A stretch of 64,000 nucleotides of DNA from Bradyrhizobium manausense (GTDB lineage Bacteria; Pseudomonadota; Alphaproteobacteria; Rhizobiales; Xanthobacteraceae), in the NCBI RefSeq assembly GCF_018131105.1, contig NZ_JAFCJI010000001.1:2914001-2978000 (forward strand). The letters are read 5' to 3'. The notes beneath the pieces were generated by a model that ran no database searches, was not told where the DNA came from, and saw nothing but the letters and a program-made list of their open reading frames with translations. The position numbers and the translations under genes are program-made. Each line of letters starts with the position of its first letter. The stretch's first letter is position 1. Positions 63,045 through 64,000 of this stretch are shown one piece after another.

Positions 63045-63545
63045 ATGTCCCTGCTCGAAGGCGCTATCGATTCCAAAAGCCATCCGCTCGCGGTGGTCGA
63101 GGATATCGCTGCCAGCAACAACTGGCCGTTCGAACGCTCCGGCGAAGACGAACTGACCATTGTCTCGAAGGGACAGTGGACCGACTACCAGATCTCGTTC
63201 ACCTGGATGGGTGAGATCGAGGCGCTGCATCTGGCTTGCGCGTTCGACATGAAGATTCCGGTCGCACGTCGCGGCGAAGTGCAGCGATTGGTTGCGGCAG
63301 TCAACGAGCAATTGTGGGTCGGGCACTTCGACCTCTGGACCAACACCGGCATGATCATGCATCGCCAGGCCCTGGTGCTGCCGGGTGGGCTGACCGCCTC
63401 GACCGCGCAATGCGAAGCCATGCTCGCCGGCGCAATCCATGCCTGCGAGCGCTACTTCCCGGCGTTCCAGTTCGTGGTGTGGGCGGGCAAGACCACCGCG
63501 CAGGCGATGGACGCTGCGATGTTTGATACGGTGGGCGAGGCGTAA
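63045..63545 (+). CDS. YbjN domain protein
   Basis: 166 residues from MSLLEGAIDSKSHPLAVVED; an in-frame ATG 42 bases earlier is less likely. The fold is a type III secretion-chaperone-like alpha/beta: NNWPFERSGEDELTIVSKGQWTDYQISFTWMGEIEALHLACAFDMKIP and WVGHFDLWTNTGMIMHRQALVLPG. YbjN proteins influence stress and envelope functions in enterobacteria; the rhizobial ones have no assigned job. It lies ahead of proC, 182 bases away, with a palindromic repeat between. Confidence 0.85.
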   Translation: MSLLEGAIDSKSHPLAVVEDIAASNNWPFERSGEDELTIVSKGQWTDYQISFTWMGEIEALHLACAFDMKIPVARRGEVQRLVAAVNEQLWVGHFDLWTNTGMIMHRQALVLPGGLTASTAQCEAMLAGAIHACERYFPAFQFVVWAGKTTAQAMDAAMFDTVGEA

Positions 63546-63590
63546 GGCTCGCCTCCTCGAGACGATGAGGTGTCCGCAACTTTCACCCAT

Positions 63591-63715
63591 CGTCGTCCCG
63601 GCGCAGGCCGGGACCCATACCGCGTGATTTCGCTTGTGGCACGCGGCTTGTTGCTCTGCTCTCGATCCACTAGAACGGCCTGTGGTTATGGGTCCCGGCC
63701 TTCGCCGGGACGACG
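63591..63715. repeat. Palindromic repeat CGTCGTCCCGGCGCAGGCCGGGACCC...CGCCGGGACGACG
   Basis: Outer arms CGTCGTCCCGGCG and CGCCGGGACGACG, inner GGGACCCATA/TATGGGTCCC-type arms, enclosing a CCGCGTGATTT region. It resembles the 28578-28704 element with C for T changes. Confidence 0.75.
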
Positions 63716-63727
63716 GCTGAATTTGTG

Positions 63728-64000
63728 GTGACCATAGTGGCTAACAACACTCTCCAAAACATCACCGGTACCATCCTGCTCGCTGGCGCCGGCAAGATGG
63801 GCGGCGCGATGCTGACCGGGTGGCTGGCCGGCGGACTCGATCCGCGCCGTGTGGCGGTGGTCGATCCGCAGATCTCGCCTGAGATCACCGCGCTGGCTGC
63901 CAAAGGCGTCGCGCTCAATCCCGATGTGAAGGCAGCGGGCACCGTCGAGACGATGGTCGTCGCGGTCAAGCCCCAGATGTTCCGCGAAGCCGGCGCCAAG
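63728..64000 (+). CDS. proC: Pyrroline-5-carboxylate reductase, N-terminal fragment
   Basis: 91 codons from a GTG run off the right edge. The product VTIVANNTLQNITGTILLAG continues AGKMGGAMLTGWLAGG, the NAD(P)H-binding G-x-G-x-M-G-x-A loop of ProC, and then VAVVDPQ, followed by VETMVVAVKPQMFREAGAK, the next Rossmann strand with V-K-P-Q. It would reduce pyrroline-5-carboxylate to proline. A GTG three bases upstream and another nine bases downstream are other possible starts. Confidence 0.85.
   Translation, partial: MTIVANNTLQNITGTILLAGAGKMGGAMLTGWLAGGLDPRRVAVVDPQISPEITALAAKGVALNPDVKAAGTVETMVVAVKPQMFREAGAK

Overview
The window looks like ordinary chromosome of a Bradyrhizobium-type alphaproteobacterium (Nitrobacteraceae). 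This rests on high GC, strong third-position GC bias, Omp25/RopB-like outer-membrane barrels, a GTTTTC...GAAAAC palindrome and CATTGCGAG...CTCGCAATGAC repeats that I recall as typical of that genus, a RibH2-type lumazine synthase, and many short proteins of the rhizobial type. No rRNA, tRNA, transposase, phage gene or CRISPR array was recognised.

Layout. 1-3271: thiolase start, then serC-serA (serine synthesis). 3351-10337: small hypothetical, GNAT, GST, two outer-membrane barrels, a fosmidomycin-resistance-type MFS exporter and glmM. 10437-20486: an FMN 2-hydroxyacid (lactate) dehydrogenase, two tandem secreted paralogs, aroE, a SulP transporter with its own XRE regulator, an EF-G-like GTPase, DUF992 and an aspartate aminotransferase. 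21135-31640: two GSTs, GNAT, aldo/keto reductase, IsdG-type haem monooxygenase, a DUF1800-DUF1501 pair, TauE/SafE and LysR. 31752-42254: small proteins, uvrB with long extensions, two SnoaL-like proteins, two unrecognised proteins (one secreted, one Glu/Ala-rich), two overlapping MaoC proteins and a hexapeptide acyltransferase. 42300-50857: housekeeping block ychF-pth-rplY-ubiK, then lgt-midA-pgeF and prs.

51045-61771 is the most distinctive part. First comes a two-gene operon with a 4-base overlap, made of a zinc metallopeptidase and a D-Ala-D-Ala-ligase-like ATP-grasp enzyme. It faces a complete aerobic carbon monoxide dehydrogenase cluster read from the minus strand, coxC-M-S-L-D-E-F-G. 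CoxL carries the form I motif AYRCSFR, so this is a true molybdenum-copper CO dehydrogenase and not a generic xanthine-dehydrogenase relative. CoxC is an MHYT membrane sensor fused to a LytTR DNA-binding domain. Two exact 12-base direct repeats with 21-base periodicity lie between coxC and coxM and are a good candidate for its operator. The cluster would let the cell oxidise atmospheric or soil CO as an energy supplement.

61873-64000: ribH2 preceded by a full FMN riboswitch, a YbjN protein, and the start of proC running off the end. Dispersed palindromic repeats fill many intergenic gaps and are listed individually.
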